Notes: a model not told the origin generated them from the letters alone. DNA of 64,000 nucleotides from Rhinolophus ferrumequinum (GCF_004115265.2 NC_046292.1:10682001-10746000), one strand, 5' to 3'. Shown: positions 11,501-29,660, counted from the stretch's first letter. Made by a program: numbers and translations.

Positions 11501-12927
11501 AGCCCAGCCCTCCCCTAAACAAGATTCTTCTCCACACTTGACTTCGCAGAGGCCTGTGGATATGGTTCAGCTTCTGAAGGTAAGCCTAGGAGGGATCCCC
11601 CCCGCCACTGCCCTCCAAGCTTTGTGCTATGTTAAAATGTCGTAAGAACCCCACCTAGCTCAGCAAGCTGCTGCCTAGGGCCTGTCCAGCATGGCTCTGC
11701 TCTCCAGCCATGAGCTCACTTCCTGTTTGTTTCCTCCTGGCAGAAGTACCCCATTGTGTGGCAGGGCCTCCTGGCCCTCAAGAATGACACAGCTGCTGTG
11801 CAGCTCCACTTTGTCTCTGGCAACAACGTGCTAGCGCATCGGTCACTGCCCCTGTCTGAAGGAGGCCCCCCACTGAGGATCGCACAGAGGATGCGGCTGG
11901 AGGTCTCACAGCTGGAAGGGGTTGCCCGGAGGATGACGGTGAGATGGGGCCCGGGGGAGGTAAGGTGTGGGTGGCTCCCAGCTGCCTGTCTCCCTGGCTT
12001 GTCATGGAGTGGATGACAAGGGCATGTTCTGTCTCCTCTGGGGGTGTAAAACGCCTTCAACAAATGTGCGGGTGAGCTTCAGGAAGGGGGTGCTTTGGGG
12101 CCTTCAGAACCCAGTCCCCTGGGTTGGACAGACCTCTGCGTTTTGTGAGGAGGCCCCTGATCACTGACAGCTGCCTCCGTCCCAGGTGGAGACAGATTAC
12201 TGTCTGCTGCTGGCTCTGCCCTGTGGCCGTGACCAAGAGGACGTCGTGAGCCAGACCGAGTCCCTCAAGGCTGCCTTCATCACCTATCTGCAGGCCAAAC
12301 AGGCAGCAGGGATCATCAACGTTCCCAACCCCGGCTCCAATCAGGTCAGCCCCGTGCCGTGTCCTTCCCTGGTGTGCGCACAGGTGGGGCTGGTCAGGAG
12401 GTCTAATGGGGTGGCGTGGGCTACAGTGCCAACTAGGGCAGTCTAGGCAAGTTTCCCAGAGGAGGTAGGCAGAGGGCATTCTGGACAGGGAACAAGCAGA
12501 GTGTAATGGGTGTAGCCGCCATTGCCCATCCTGGAGACAATCAAGGGATAGCTGAGACAGCAGAGCTTTTTCTTTAGCTTAGACGTAGAAGAGGTTCCCA
12601 GGGAGTTAGTTCAGGTTAGTTTTCTGGCACGTAGTTTTCTCCTGGTGGACAAAGTTAGCTGGTTGGGAAACACTCAACCTGGTTCTCTGCATTGGGCCTC
12701 TTTGGGGCCTCCAGTTGGAAATGTTTAAAAGAATGGTAGAGGGGTGGGTGATGTGAAGACAGGGGTTCCCACTTTTCTCTCATGCCCTTCTCCAGCCCGC
12801 CTATGTGCTGCAAATCTTCCCACCCTGCGAGTTCTCCGAGAGCCACCTGTCCCGTCTGGCCCCCGACCTTCTCGCCAGCATCTCCAACATTTCTCCCCAC
12901 CTCATGATTGTCATTGCCTCTGTGTGA
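2516..12927 (+). CDS. SPEN: SPEN (SHARP/MINT) transcriptional co-repressor, C-terminal 3047 residues in five exons
   Basis: Spen-family nuclear scaffold that recruits NCoR/SMRT-HDAC complexes to RBPJ (Notch), to nuclear receptors and to Xist RNA. Exons by splice sites and reading phase: 2516-10682, 11088-11579, 11744-11938, 12186-12344 and 12796-12927, with a TGA stop at 12925-12927. All introns are GT-AG and the joins keep frame. The encoded part begins with an arginine/glutamate/tyrosine-rich segment, continues through charged, low-complexity sequence, the receptor-interaction region with a valine-rich repeat array, the RBPJ-binding segment and a Q/P-rich linker, and ends in the SPOC domain. 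Recognised by close agreement with my memory of human SPEN (3664 residues); about 617 N-terminal residues, including the RRMs, are outside the window. The acceptor at 2516 could be two bases further right, but phase favours 2516. No disruption is visible. Confidence 0.97.
8619..9009 (+). repeat. SPEN: Imperfect valine-rich peptide repeat array in SPEN
   Basis: About 130 residues are built from short degenerate units: first the pattern (L/A)-(T/K)-G-(L/P)-V-(N/S/K), as in TGLVSALTGLVN and LKGPVNVLTGPVN, then (A/T)-A-G-(A/V)-V-(N/S/T). The DNA repeats too, so replication slippage can change its length. It lies in the region known as the nuclear-receptor interaction part of SHARP. The human protein has a recognisably similar array, so this is a conserved feature whose copy number may vary. 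Confidence 0.8.
9484..9642 (+). other. SPEN: RBPJ-binding segment of SPEN
   Basis: The stretch from KVLTQGINTPPVLVHN to LADPVTLKIETKVLQP corresponds to the segment of human SHARP known to bind the Notch effector RBPJ (CSL) through two contact regions. The codons are intact, and the sequence is less repetitive and more conserved-looking than its surroundings. It supports retained Notch co-repressor function. The assignment rests on recalled similarity to the human protein. Confidence 0.75.
10683..11087 (+). other. SPEN: SPEN intron after the giant exon
   Basis: A 405-bp GC-rich intron with donor GTGAGC at 10683 and acceptor CTCCAG ending at 11087. I see no repeat or other gene in it. Confidence 0.85.
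11112..11215 (+). repeat. SPEN: Glutamine/proline low-complexity linker of SPEN
   Basis: About 34 residues of repeating (Q-P-A/T/V-Q-S/P-T) units are encoded at the start of the exon that follows the giant exon. The DNA is a run of CAG-CCx-type codons. It forms a flexible linker ahead of the C-terminal SPOC domain and is prone to length change between species. Confidence 0.75.
11562..12927 (+). other. SPEN: SPOC domain exons of SPEN
   Basis: The last six codons of exon 11088-11579 plus exons 11744-11938, 12186-12344 and 12796-12927 encode about 167 residues, running from near VQLLKKYPIVWQG to the C-terminal IVIASV. This matches the SPOC fold (Spen paralogue and orthologue C-terminal). That domain binds phosphorylated SMRT/NCoR tails, and RNA polymerase II machinery during X inactivation. 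Length and position at the extreme C terminus agree with the family. All internal exon lengths are multiples of three. Confidence 0.9.
12345..12795 (+). other. SPEN: Last SPEN intron
   Basis: A 451-bp intron between the two final SPOC exons, with donor GTCAGC at 12345 and acceptor TTCTCCAG ending at 12795. Nothing else is recognised inside it. Confidence 0.85.
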
Positions 12928-13800
12928 GCCACTGAATGGTCACCACTTGGTGTATTTTCCCGAGGCTCTGCAGCAAAAAACAAACACAGGACAACCCAGC
13001 CAAGTGGAGGAAGAAGCTGCCGAAGGGGAGACTCCACTGCCAGACGGCCAGCCTCACCCTCCTGCCCGCCCGCCCAGCTCAGTTGGACAGACCCCTCTGG
13101 GCAGTGGTGCTGCTACTTGTATGTTTACATGACATTTAGCCCAAGGACAGACCACCAACCAATGGACTCGCAGACACCTTGGGGCTGGGTTTCTCTCTCC
13201 TCTTTTTGGAGAAAAGGAACAGGGCAGTGGAATTAATTATTTTGTTGTTTTTGTTTTTAAGAAACAAGAAAACAGAACTGCCTTTGCACTAAATTAGTGA
13301 CTTGGACTTTTGCACAGTGAAGATAGGCTGTGACACTCTGGATATCTTGGTGTACGTGAACACACATCGCGGACTCGAACGCAGGACTCAACTTCTGCTG
13401 AAACCTTGGGGTCAAGGAACATTTCATTGGGTTGTTTTGTCCCCACCCCTTTCCTTCCCCTTGCTCATTTGGATGTCACCTTTCTTAATTCTCCTTCCGC
13501 CACATCTTTGATTCACCCAGGATGTACAGTTTACAATTGGAAGAGAGCAACAGAAGGATTTTCTTTCTTGGTGGGATATGCAGAACTTGGGATGTGTGTA
13601 TATATAAATATATAATATATATAAATATATATAATACTGACTTAAAAAATCAAATTCCCCTGACATACATTTTTTTTAATCTGTGCCAAAAATGTGTTTT
13701 CAGAGAAAATCTTATTTTCATACTCAGACTTTGTATTGTCACTCATTTGTATAAGTGCGCTTCGGTACAGCACGGGCCCTGCCCCCATGACCTGGGAGTG

Positions 13801-13834
<34 letters not shown>

Positions 13835-13985
13835 TACAAAAAAGACTGGCTTCCCTCTTCCTGTGACCTTGACCTCTCCCCCCAACTTCCTAACACTTAT
13901 TAATTTATGAAACTGTTTTTCTCAGCGCAGTTTTGTTTTGTGTGTCCATTGGATTACAAACTTTATTAAAAAATACAAAACATGT
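12928..13985 (+). other. SPEN: SPEN 3' untranslated region
   Basis: This runs from the TGA stop to just after a polyadenylation signal ATTAAA at 13965-13970. It holds an AT-rich tract of TATA/AAATAT units near 13600-13640 and an uninterrupted (CA)n run near 13803-13832. The tail end, ATTACAAACTTTATTAAAAA, looks like the conserved end of mammalian SPEN transcripts. Cleavage probably falls within about 20 bases of the signal. Confidence 0.8.
13803..13832. repeat. (CA)n microsatellite in SPEN 3'UTR
   Basis: A pure dinucleotide run of about 15 CA units lies in the 3'UTR, about 135 bp before the polyadenylation signal. It is likely to be length-variable. Confidence 0.95.
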
Positions 13986-15379
13986 CAAGTGTGGATGTGA
14001 TTGTCACTTGGGTGGCAGGACCAAGTGTCCTTGGCTTATGAGGAATAGCTAGTCCTCATCTCACTTTTGCTTTCTCCCCTCAACTCCCTCCCCGAGTCTG
14101 TATATTGGACCTGTTTCCTTTCTGCCACTTAATCTCCCCAAGGATCATTTTATCTTGTTCAAGAGATTTTCGTTACAGACTAATTAGAACCATTTTCCAG
14201 TGCTGCTGTGTTGTAAATATCTGACACTTCAAGGTCCTGACTGATTCCTGGATAATGTGGAAGGCACTTCAAATTTGGATACAGGTAAAAATACCCCCTC
14301 ACGCAAACTCAGAAACATCTTGAGCAAGCTTTGGTGAAGACAAAGTGGTAAGCTCTTGCCCCTTCCTCTGCCAGTGGTGGTGCTGGCTGGCCCTGTGGCA
14401 GCAGTGGCACAGCCTGGCCTGACGGTGTTCCTGTAGCTGCCGCCAGGAGGGGGCGATGGGCCAGGCTCCCCCTGCAGCTGCACGAACTACAAGTTGGGGG
14501 ATAGAGCGGGGACGGGAACAAGGACCGGGGAGTTGGGGGTCTCACTTGAAATATCCAAGGGGCTCCTCCAGACAGACCTACACTTTTGGTACAAGAAGGC
14601 ATCATCTTAGGGCTTACAGCCGCTGGGGTGAACTGCGGAAAACGGGCAGAGACGGCATCTCAGGTTCCCCTGCTTGCTGCTTCTAGTGTGTACGGTGCTG
14701 TGGCCCCCACCTCCCCCTCAGAGCTCCTGGCTGCTCTCTGTTCTCTCTCCAGGCCCTCAGCCTAGTGGGAAAGATTCCATTGATTCAGGGCAAGAACGTG
14801 TTCCCAAAACATGGCACTGGCTTGACCTTGATCCTCAGGCCAGGGTTACTGTGAAGCGAGTGCAGAACCTGCCTGCTTCTCTAAGCCCAGCGGAACCGGG
14901 ACCGTGGCCTGTTGGGCCTGGTTCTCTCAGCCTACTTTGCTCTGGCTGAATGGCCAGAGCTGGGCGCTCTCTGAGTTGCCTGGATCCTGGTAAGCAGTAT
15001 GACCAGCCCCTGCTGGCTCAGTCCCCATCCCCTAGGCAAGGCGGGGGGAGGGGGTCATAGCTGAGCTCCATGACAGATAGGAAAAGTGGGGTCCTCAAGG
15101 TGAACAGGTGAGAAGCCTCCAAAGGAGACTGGATGAGGGCATGGGGGGCATGGAGCCATGCGCTCTGGCCGAGTGTGCTGCCTGCACTGACCCGGGCAAA
15201 GCAACCAGCTTGCTTCTAGACAGGTCCCAGGGCTCCAGTCTCATTCTGCAGAAGGGACAGCCTGGCATTCCCCAAGAAGCAGGTCTCAGCTGTGTGGTCT
15301 CTGAGTGGAGCAGCCCTTCTGGGACATCAGCCACAGCTGCCAGCTCCCCACCCCACCCTCACAGGGAGCTATAGGCAGC
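13986..15379. other. Tail-to-tail intergenic gap between SPEN and ZBTB17
   Basis: About 1.4 kb separates the SPEN and ZBTB17 polyadenylation sites, which converge on each other. The sequence is moderately GC-rich, without any exon, RNA gene or clear mobile element that I can recognise. The short open frames in it have no family resemblance. Confidence 0.7.
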
Positions 15380-15459
15380 ATTAGAAAATAATCAAATTTA
15401 TTCTCTAGGGAACGGGGCCACCCATCCTTAAATAAACAGTCAGGAGGAAGGATGCCTGC
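15380..15459 (-). other. ZBTB17: ZBTB17 3'UTR with polyadenylation signal
   Basis: This short 3'UTR follows the TGA stop at 15460-15462 (minus strand). The signal AATAAA reads on the minus strand at 15397-15402, so the transcript end falls near 15,380. Confidence 0.75.
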
Positions 15460-21390
<5,931 letters not shown>

Positions 21391-23112
21391 GGCTGGGGAG
21401 AGCCACAGGGCCTTCGTGTTAGCACGCAGACGGGACGCCGACCCGCCTGAACACAGCCCCAGCACGCCCAGGTGAGAAGTGCAGGGGGACAGGGAGGGCA
21501 AACAACTCCAGATGTCCGTCCGCACGCGAAGACCGACCAGTGGCTCCTAGACGCCTGGGTTCACTGGCCAGGAAAATTCCCCAAACCAAGAAGTATCGAG
21601 GGACCAACACGAAACAGCCACTCTGGTATCTTGCCAGTTAATGACATTAAAAAGTCAAAAAACAAGCACTGGTTACTGTCAGCGCTTTTAAAAAACATGG
21701 TCAGTTTAACATTTTTTACAAAAAGAATATATGACATAACCTTAGAATAAAGGACAGATCTTTCAATTGGATACACTTGGCTTTAGGAAAACCCTTTTAT
21801 TTTGCTTCTTATTTTTCTAATTCTGTCACACACAGGTGAAATGTGTGACGGGAAGGCAGATGTGTCCTACTCAGCGGGCTCTGTGCAAGTTCCCTCGGGG
21901 GTGAGCTCTCCCCCTCTCTCCCCCTCCCTCCCTCTCTGATTCACAGGCTCAGGGAACTGCATAAAGCTGGGGAGTCCTCTGCCTCCAGGAACCTCCAGGC
22001 TGTCCCTGGAGAAAGAATGAACTCTGATCCTGACCCCAAGAGCTGCTGGCCTGGCTGCAGTTTCTCTGTCAAAGGCCCCACTTAATGCCTGGAAATCCCA
22101 CAACTGTCTCAAGTAAAAGTGCTCAGAAAAATTCCATGGCCCAGTGCCCAGTGGTCACGAACTGCACAAGCCATGACTAAATAAGTATCTAAAATAGCTC
22201 TCCCCTCCCCCTCAGCACCACACCAGTCAGTCTCAAGACAGCATTTTCTAGGGAAAATAAGCAAGTCCTTTTGAGAAAGAGCCAATTTCAAAATAAAAGT
22301 CCATGCCCTGGGACCACATGACAGAGATCCTACAGTGCCAGGCTGTCCCACCCCGGCCCAGAATCTCGTAAGTGGCAGTGGCTTCTCTTCCAGCTCTTCC
22401 AGAATCTCTTCTCTGAGGCCAGTCTGCTCAGAGCTGCCCCAGGCTGTTTCTGGGCTGAGGAGAAGGACACTTTGAGGCTCCCAGCCCCCCAGGTTTCAGC
22501 AGCCCCTCACTGGCTGTTCCCGTTACATCAGCCTCTGGGGGGTGAGTCACCACGCTGCAGCCCTGGAGCTACAGTGACCATGTACGGTTGTCTGGCTGTG
22601 ATGAGCCACCTTGAAAGCCACCCCTCGCAAACGCGTGGCTTACGCAGCACAGATCGGCTTTGAAGGACACAAAGCCAGCCCACCCACCCGTGGCGTCGGG
22701 GAACTTTTCAGTCTGGGGCTATGTATTTGCTTAGCTGGGGGAAGTCACACGGTAGGTGAGCAGTACTCCACCAAGTAAGGGGGGATGTGGCAGTGGCCAC
22801 AGGCCGCGTGTCACAGGGTGCCAGCCTCTGAGTTGTGATTCAGAATTGCTGCTGCTGGGGACCCGGAAACACCCTTTCCCTCCCTGCACCATCCCCAGGA
22901 CTGCCCTTTGGTCCCAGCCCCCACTTACAAGCTCCCAGACAGAGGCAAGGCTTCTCGGACCCCTCAGGAATACTCTCAGTAACAGCGTAAGGGCCTTACA
23001 CGTGTAGCGCTCTTAGGGGAGAGCAGAAGGGCCAGGGTCAGCCCCACAGTCAAGAGGTTAAGGTACGAGCAGCTGGGCGCTCTGTAGCTGCTGGACAACC
23101 AGCGCCCAAGCG

Positions 23113-23145
<33 letters not shown>
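23113..23145. repeat. (CAG)n trinucleotide repeat
   Basis: About eleven uninterrupted AGC/CAG units lie in the first intron of ZBTB17. On the gene's sense (minus) strand they read as CTG units. It is non-coding here. Confidence 0.95.
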
Positions 23146-24296
23146 CGGAGCCCGCAGAGCAAAGGCCGGCACTGCACAGGACACCAGGAAGGCCTCCTTC
23201 CCTAGATCTTTAATCCCTGGAAAACGCAAGTTCCCATGTGTGACCGGAATGCAAGGGGGAACTGTGGCTGCTCTGTTCCCGAGCAAGTAAAAGCGAAAAC
23301 ACAGGTTTCTGGAGAACATGGAAAACAACCGATGTCCAGTCTGTGAGTTAAACACCCAGGAAGGCCTGACACCTGAAGGGAGTACACACCAGGCACGGTG
23401 CAAACAGAAACAAAGGCAGGTGGCAAGGAGGGGACTGGGCCAAATCATTCCCAGAGCCGTCCTCTCTGCTGTGGAAAAAGCCACGTGAGCAGCCTCTGAC
23501 CCCGTCACCTGTCACCCTCCGTGTCCTCAGGGGCCCGGGGCGAAATACCTCCCAAGTGCAGAAAGGGAGGGAGGGAGGGACCACCAGGCCCACAAGTGCC
23601 AAATCTTCAATAGCTTCAGAATGAGCCGTTTCAAGTCAGGTCCAAACTCTCCGTCTTGGCAGTGGGCCTGGCTCCCTCACCTTCATCAGGAGCCAACCCA
23701 AAAACTGAGCGGTGGGGAAGTGTCTCCCAGGCTCACAAACAACCGGGGAGCATCAGCAGAACCCCTGGAGGTAACGAGTTCTTCCCAGCCCCCCTTAACT
23801 GGAGCCTGCTGAAAGCAGAACCCTCCAGCCAGAAACGGATCTAACTTGCAGGGAAGATAAACGTGAGAAAAGACTCCTGGCCAACAGGGTGGAGGGGCTG
23901 CCAGCCAAAGGTCAGGTGACTCGTCAGCCTTGCCGGGACCCAAGGCTGCCACACACCCCAGAGCTTCCAGGGAAGGGCAGCAAAGCCCAGCTCTCCTGGG
24001 GGGTGCTCTCATTTTCAGAGGCCTTGGGGGAAGGCTGGTAAAGGTCCCCGGGAGAAGGTGGATGGTGGCCCAGCACCTCCAAGTCCCCCATCCGCCCCCA
24101 CACAGAGAGCAGCTGTGTGCCATGAGTAATGTTTTCCACCCAATGCTAACCGCACTCTTCAGATAGGAGATGCCCGCCCAGAAGTGGCTCCTCCCCAAAT
24201 GTGGGTGTCGGAGGAAAAACCCAGAGGCCCCCAAATTCCTCTGAGGCAGCCTGCGAAGCCATTCCAACAGAGAAATTCTCCTAAAAGAGCATCTGT

Positions 24297-24415
24297 TCTG
24301 ACAAAATCAAAGGAAGAAAAAGAAGACAGAAGAAACGGGGAGAGCGTAAAGAGATAGAGGAAGAAGCAAAAGGGGAAGGAGAGGAACTAAAAGGAAGGAA
24401 AGAAAAACAAGGCTG
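24297..24415. repeat. Polypurine (GA-rich) tract
   Basis: Roughly 120 bases are almost entirely A and G (AAAGGAAGAAAAAGAAGACA and onward), so the other strand is polypyrimidine. This can form triplex (H-DNA) structure. It is intronic, with no coding potential. Confidence 0.7.
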
Positions 24416-24496
24416 GTTCCATAAATAGATAAGCAGCACTTACACGTATGCTCAGGAGCCCGGGCCTGTGATCAGCCCCCAGGGAGTGTGAGCGCA

Positions 24497-24520
24497 GGGG
24501 GGGGAGGGGGGGGGTTGCCA
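24497..24520 (+). repeat. G-run tract, G-quadruplex candidate
   Basis: Consecutive guanine runs are interrupted by single bases, with several blocks of three or more G within 24 bases, which fits the G4 pattern. It is intronic in ZBTB17 and lies on the strand opposite to the transcript sense. Confidence 0.6.
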
Positions 24521-25549
24521 AGCTCTAAATGGTGTCATCCACAGAAATGGTGTGCCTCAGCATTGTGGATTTTAGAATCGTGGGCACATGAACACCCCCG
24601 GGGCATGTGGGGCTCAGATGCCCCAGGCTGTCTTCCAGTTCTCACCACCAGCTGGCTGCCTGCAAAAAGGCTCAGAACAGCCCCTTCTCTTCCCAGGCTG
24701 ATGGCGCATAGCAGGTGAGGGGCCAGCTGACTTGGTCCTTCCCTCAGAGGGGCTGGTTAGAAATTAGAGCCCCACATCTAAACCTGTGTGAAATGCTCTA
24801 GAATGATCATGGCCATCCTCCCACTGCCTCCTGCGTCCTCTTGTATACTCTGCAGTGACAGGCACCCACCAGGATCTGGCCAAGCTTAGAGGGATCCAGG
24901 AAAATGATGCACCTGCCTGGGCCACACGGGGACAATTAGGGACCACGAGCAGGGAGGTGGGAGCTGGCCGTTCTGAGTGCACGCGATGAGGGGTCCCTGT
25001 CTGAAGAGACTTTAAACACAATAAGATCACCAGCCAGCCTGCTTCTCATGACCACTGTGAGTGACAAAGGCCGTTCCCACCAGCTCTACCCTTGGTATGT
25101 AGTATCCTTCACTCAAACACAAGTGTGGGATCCCGCCCTCCTTATTTCATCTTGCTGGAAGGATGATAAATGTTGGCCTTAGTTAAAGCTACTTCTAAGA
25201 AAGACCCTAAAAACTCAGAACTACAGAAAACACAAACAGAACAAGACCACACAGCCCAACGAACCCAAAGTCCTCATGTAGATGCAGAAAATGAAAGCCC
25301 CAAACAGGCACACGACTTGCCCACTCAGAGACGGGCCTGACCTTCTCACAGACTGCAGACTGCAATCGGGCACCTTGCCCACGACACAACCAGCTGCTCA
25401 GCTGTTCTTCCTTAAAGGGGCAGACCTCGGGGTCAGAGCGGGGACGCTCTCCTGATGACAACACACTGGCTGCACACACAGCCCGGGCCTGCCTCACAAG
25501 AACTTCATTTGGGAATGAAAAAGTGAGCGACCTGGGGCCCCCCTGCAGT

Positions 25550-26095
25550 GTGATTCCAAACAGGCCCAGCGCAGCCACGTGGACATGGATGGCATGGGTA
25601 CCAGTCTCCAAGCTGGCCGCCCGCCAACAATCCCTGCCATTCCCATCAGAGCCAACTGCACCTGCTCTGAGCTTCCACCTGAATCTGGGTGGCCCTGTGA
25701 CGACTCTGACCAACAGGATGCAGTGACTCTGTGACATTTCCAGGCTTGGCCCTTAAGAGGTCTGGAAGATTCTGCTTGGCTCTCTTGGAATCCAGCTGCC
25801 CAACTCTAAGAATGACCAGGCTCTCTTGTTGGAGAGACAGGACATGTGGAGCGTCCCCAGAAGAAACACCAACGTACAAAGGCCACGTGACGAACTGACA
25901 CATCCCTGCTGACAGCAACAAGGCTCCATATGACAGATACTTTCTTGGACCTTCCAGCCCAGCCACCAGCCGAAGGCTGTCACATGAATGACCTCAACAC
26001 CTCGTGGAACAAAAAACCGTACTTAGTCCACCCACAAAATTGGGCGAAATAAACTGCTGATGGTTTGTTTACAGCAAGAGACAACTGATACAGTT
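25550..26095 (+). mobile_element. Fossil LTR of MaLR (MLT1-like) type
   Basis: The right end, with AAATAAACTGCTGATGGTTT followed by an ACAGCAAGAGACAACTGA motif, resembles the end of MLT1-class ERVL-MaLR LTRs. The preceding text (CTTGGCTCTCTTGGAATCCA and similar) also fits. It looks like a solo LTR that is old and well decayed. Boundaries are approximate. Confidence 0.5.
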
Positions 26096-26799
26096 GATAT
26101 CAGTTCAAAAGGGGATGATTAACAAAAAAATTGAGGATGATGGTTCCCTCTGGACGGGAGGAAAGGCAATCAGGATACAGGAGTGTTCTAGTTCTTTACT
26201 TGGACACACTTAGATTTATTATTTAAACTAAATGTGTACATTTCATATACTTTTGTATGGGGACATAGCTCAAAATTTAACTAAATTTTTAATAAGAAAA
26301 AAGTGAGGTACAGGTACCACCCTCAATCGATGCAAAAACCGGGTCGTTTCCAACCGCGCTGCCAGCCGCCCTCGCCGGGGCTGTGCGAGGCCGGGACCCC
26401 AGGCTTCAGTGGAGCCGCAAGAACTGCAAAGGCTCACAGGAGTGGGGCCTAGAGGGACTGGCCATCTCATTTGTCCTTCAGCTCCAAAGCATGGTAAACA
26501 GACTGCTGACATACGAGAGGGTTCTCCTTGGGTCATGAAATCCACTCTGCTCAATTCAACAAAACCCAAATCCCAGATCCCAACCAGTACCAATGAAATG
26601 GCATTTACAGAGTCTCTTCAACATGCCAAGCGACGCAGTGTCAGGCATGGCACAGCCTGGTCACCTGAAAACTAAGAACACAGCTTCTCTAGGTGCCAAG
26701 TTCCATATCGCTGCCTCCACGGCCCAGGTTCTGCCACCTACCATACTAGCAGGTGATCTCCAGCAAAGCTTCTCCTCGGGCAAAATGGGGCCCGTGGGA

Positions 26800-26900
26800 C
26801 TACGACCCACATCTGTCCCATGATTAAACTGGGTGACGTAAGCAGAGGGCCTGTACCGTGCCTGGCACAGGGTAAGCACTCAACAAACTAGCACTACCGG
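26800..26900. mobile_element. MIR SINE fragment
   Basis: It contains the MIR-like phrase GCCTGGCACAGGGTAAGCAC TCAACAAA. It is ancient and short. Confidence 0.5.
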
Positions 26901-27949
26901 GAAGCAGAGCTGCAGATTACAGTGTTTTTCAGGCCAACGACCCTATCAGATGGTTTCCACATATCCTTTTATGTTGGGCACCTTGGGTGCACTCAATAAC
27001 TATGCGGTGACTTGACCTTGTTAAGAAGTTGTAATCGTAACCCATTATTCCTTCTAAATGCAATCTGGAAAAATCCCAGAGCCCAATTAACATTCTGCGA
27101 GGGAGAGAGTGAAGGGAAGAGCACTGAGCAAAAGCCACGCAGAGCAATTTTCTCAGGTGGGGAAGCACTTTATGGCGCACAATTGCTCTGTTAAGCCCCC
27201 AGAGTGCTCCCGGGTGAGGGCTGGCATGCCAGCCCGGGGCTCTAAGTGGGTCCACAGAGCACCGCTCCCTCTCAAGTCAAATGAGCACCTGTCAAACATG
27301 AAATATTACCCCCGTTATTAGCCAGCACTAAACTGCAGGCAGAGTTTCCAAACTGCCACACAGAGGGAAGCCGGAGAACAGCTGGCCTACCACAAGGACA
27401 CGCGGATCTCGACCAACGAGTCCCCCAGTCCCAGAACATGCGCCCAGCTGCGGGCCTGGACGTGACACAGCCACCTCGAGTCCAAGAGCCTTGAGGCACC
27501 TGAAGCAGGTGAGCGGGAACACCATTTGGTTTTCAGTTGCTCAGGGTTCCTGATTTTCTAGAAATACAGGTGGCTCCTGTATATATATAGCTTAGCACAC
27601 ACAAACTCAGGCCAAGGAAATGGAAGTTCACAGCAGGCCAGCCTTGCAAACATGAAACCTATGTCCCCAACCCTACCAGCCACCCAGTGTGGCCACCTGT
27701 TCCTTTTCAGTGCAACGTGGCAGAAGCAAATATTAACAAAACCAGCCCTCCTGGCACTTTCCTCCTTGCCCAGAACACACAGCTCTTCTATTAAAGCTAG
27801 TTGTTTCTCAAACTGTAAATCAATTTCCCCTTTAGATAAACATACGAACCTGACTTAGCCCTCCCTAATGACCCCAAATTCTGGTTATCTTCTACTGGAC
27901 GGTAGCTTTCACCCTGAAAATCACTGCTACCTTCTATATAATCCTACCA

Positions 27950-28087
27950 GCCAAGTTTCAGTAGTATTTGGGTGGTGAACACACAGTGCAATGGATAGAT
28001 GATGTATTAGAGAACTGTACTCTAGACACCTACATAAAATGTACCAACCAATGTCACCCGATAAATTTAATAAAAATTTAAAAAACA
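27950..28087 (+). mobile_element. L1 3'-end fragment
   Basis: It carries the phrases GGTGGTGAACACACAGTGCA and ACCAATGTCACCCGATAAAT followed by an A-rich end. These are typical of mammalian L1 3' termini. The element is 5'-truncated and has an adenine-rich tail. Confidence 0.65.
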
Positions 28088-29039
28088 GATTTGTTAGTAT
28101 TTTCTTTGCTGAAGTTTGTATTATAAAAAAAAACAACAACACTGATTTTCTTTAAACCTAAAAATAATATCTAAATATAAAATTAAACTGTGGTACCGAC
28201 TGCTTTTCAAACTGCAACTTCCACTATCTCTAAGATTTAACCACACTTCTGAAGAGAAGCGGGCACCCCCATGCCAACCTGATGGCCCCACTGCTCTAGG
28301 AACGTGGCTGAGTGGGAAGGCTGGCCAGCCTGAAGAAGATGCCGTCCAGTGTCCCGGGAGCCCTTGCCAGCTTAGAATTTGTTCGGTCCACACGTGCTCT
28401 GGGGCCTCCTGAAGCTTGCCACAGGGCCTTGCTACCAAAAAGCCAAAATCAGAACAGGTGGGTGTCGCGTGGTGTCTGATCACCACCCCCCCGACATCCC
28501 CAAACCCTACCTCAGACGCCCGGAGCGGTGGTGGCATATTGACACAGCCCGAAATTACACCAGCAGGTTGCCTGTCTGCCCCACCAAGTTTAATACACTC
28601 ACTGCAGGGCGGGACTACCTCTTCCTTCTTCCTGACAGCTGTTTATAGCACCTACTCTAGGATCTTGCTCTCAAACAGTTACAAATCACGTTGGGCAACA
28701 GGCCTGGTAAAGAGCGGTGATCCCTGGCCTTTCAGAGGATGACTAACTCAAGGTCAAAATATTCTGTGGACCCTTCGAAATGATAATTGTACTTTTGGTG
28801 CTTGTCAACTGAGAAAATAATAGACAAAAACCATTATGAAAAATGAATTTCATTCTATTCATCGCAACAGCATTTGCGAAACAATTCTACGTACATGAAT
28901 GAGAGAACGTCCCCATTATACAGAAAAACTGGGGTGTGACACAGCTGCACAACTCCTCCTAATTACGGCACTCCCCTCCAGGGGTCCTCAGCCCATCAGT
29001 TAGGAAACAGACACACAGAAAAGACTCAAGAATGTCACA

Positions 29040-29660
29040 AACACTCAGTGGGTGCTTATTCTGTGCTTGTCTTAGGTACTGAATTAGAGCTTTCAGCCAA
29101 TGGGGAAGGCGGGTAATAAACTGATAAAATAACGTCATGTATTAAGTGCTGTGAAAGAAACTAAAACAAGCCAAGAAGACAGAGAGGCAGAGGCTACTTA
29201 ATATTTAAGAAAAGGGTCAAGGAGGACCTGTCTGGGGTGACATTTACGCAAAGACCTGAATGAAGTACAAGAGCGAGCTATAAGGCCAGAGACCGTTACA
29301 GACACAGGAAGGGCAAACGCAAAGGCCCCGAGACAGGCAGGACCTTGGCAAAGGGGCCGGTGTGCCTGGAGCAGAGGAGGCGAGCTTGGCGGCAGCAGAG
29401 GCTGAGATCACTCAGGGTCTGAGGCAAGTCAGGCTTTGGAGTTCCTTCTACGTAAGTGTCCTGGGGCACCCTCAGGGGGCAAAAGTGGACACAGGAACAC
29501 CAGCAGAGAAGCAAGAGATGGAGGTGGCTTCCACCAAGGTGGGAGCAGGAAAGGCGTCAGATGAGGGAGACATTCTGGCACAGCCAACATCATTAGCTGA
29601 TCAAGTAGATGCGGATTGTGGGGAAAAAGAAAGGCGTCAAGGATGACACTAATATTTTCA
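29040..29660 (+). mobile_element. L2-like LINE fragment
   Basis: The text TGACATTTACGCAAAGACCT GAATGAAG with a downstream AGGCCCCGAGACAGGCAGGA phrase resembles L2 3' regions. It is ancient, with approximate edges. Confidence 0.5.
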
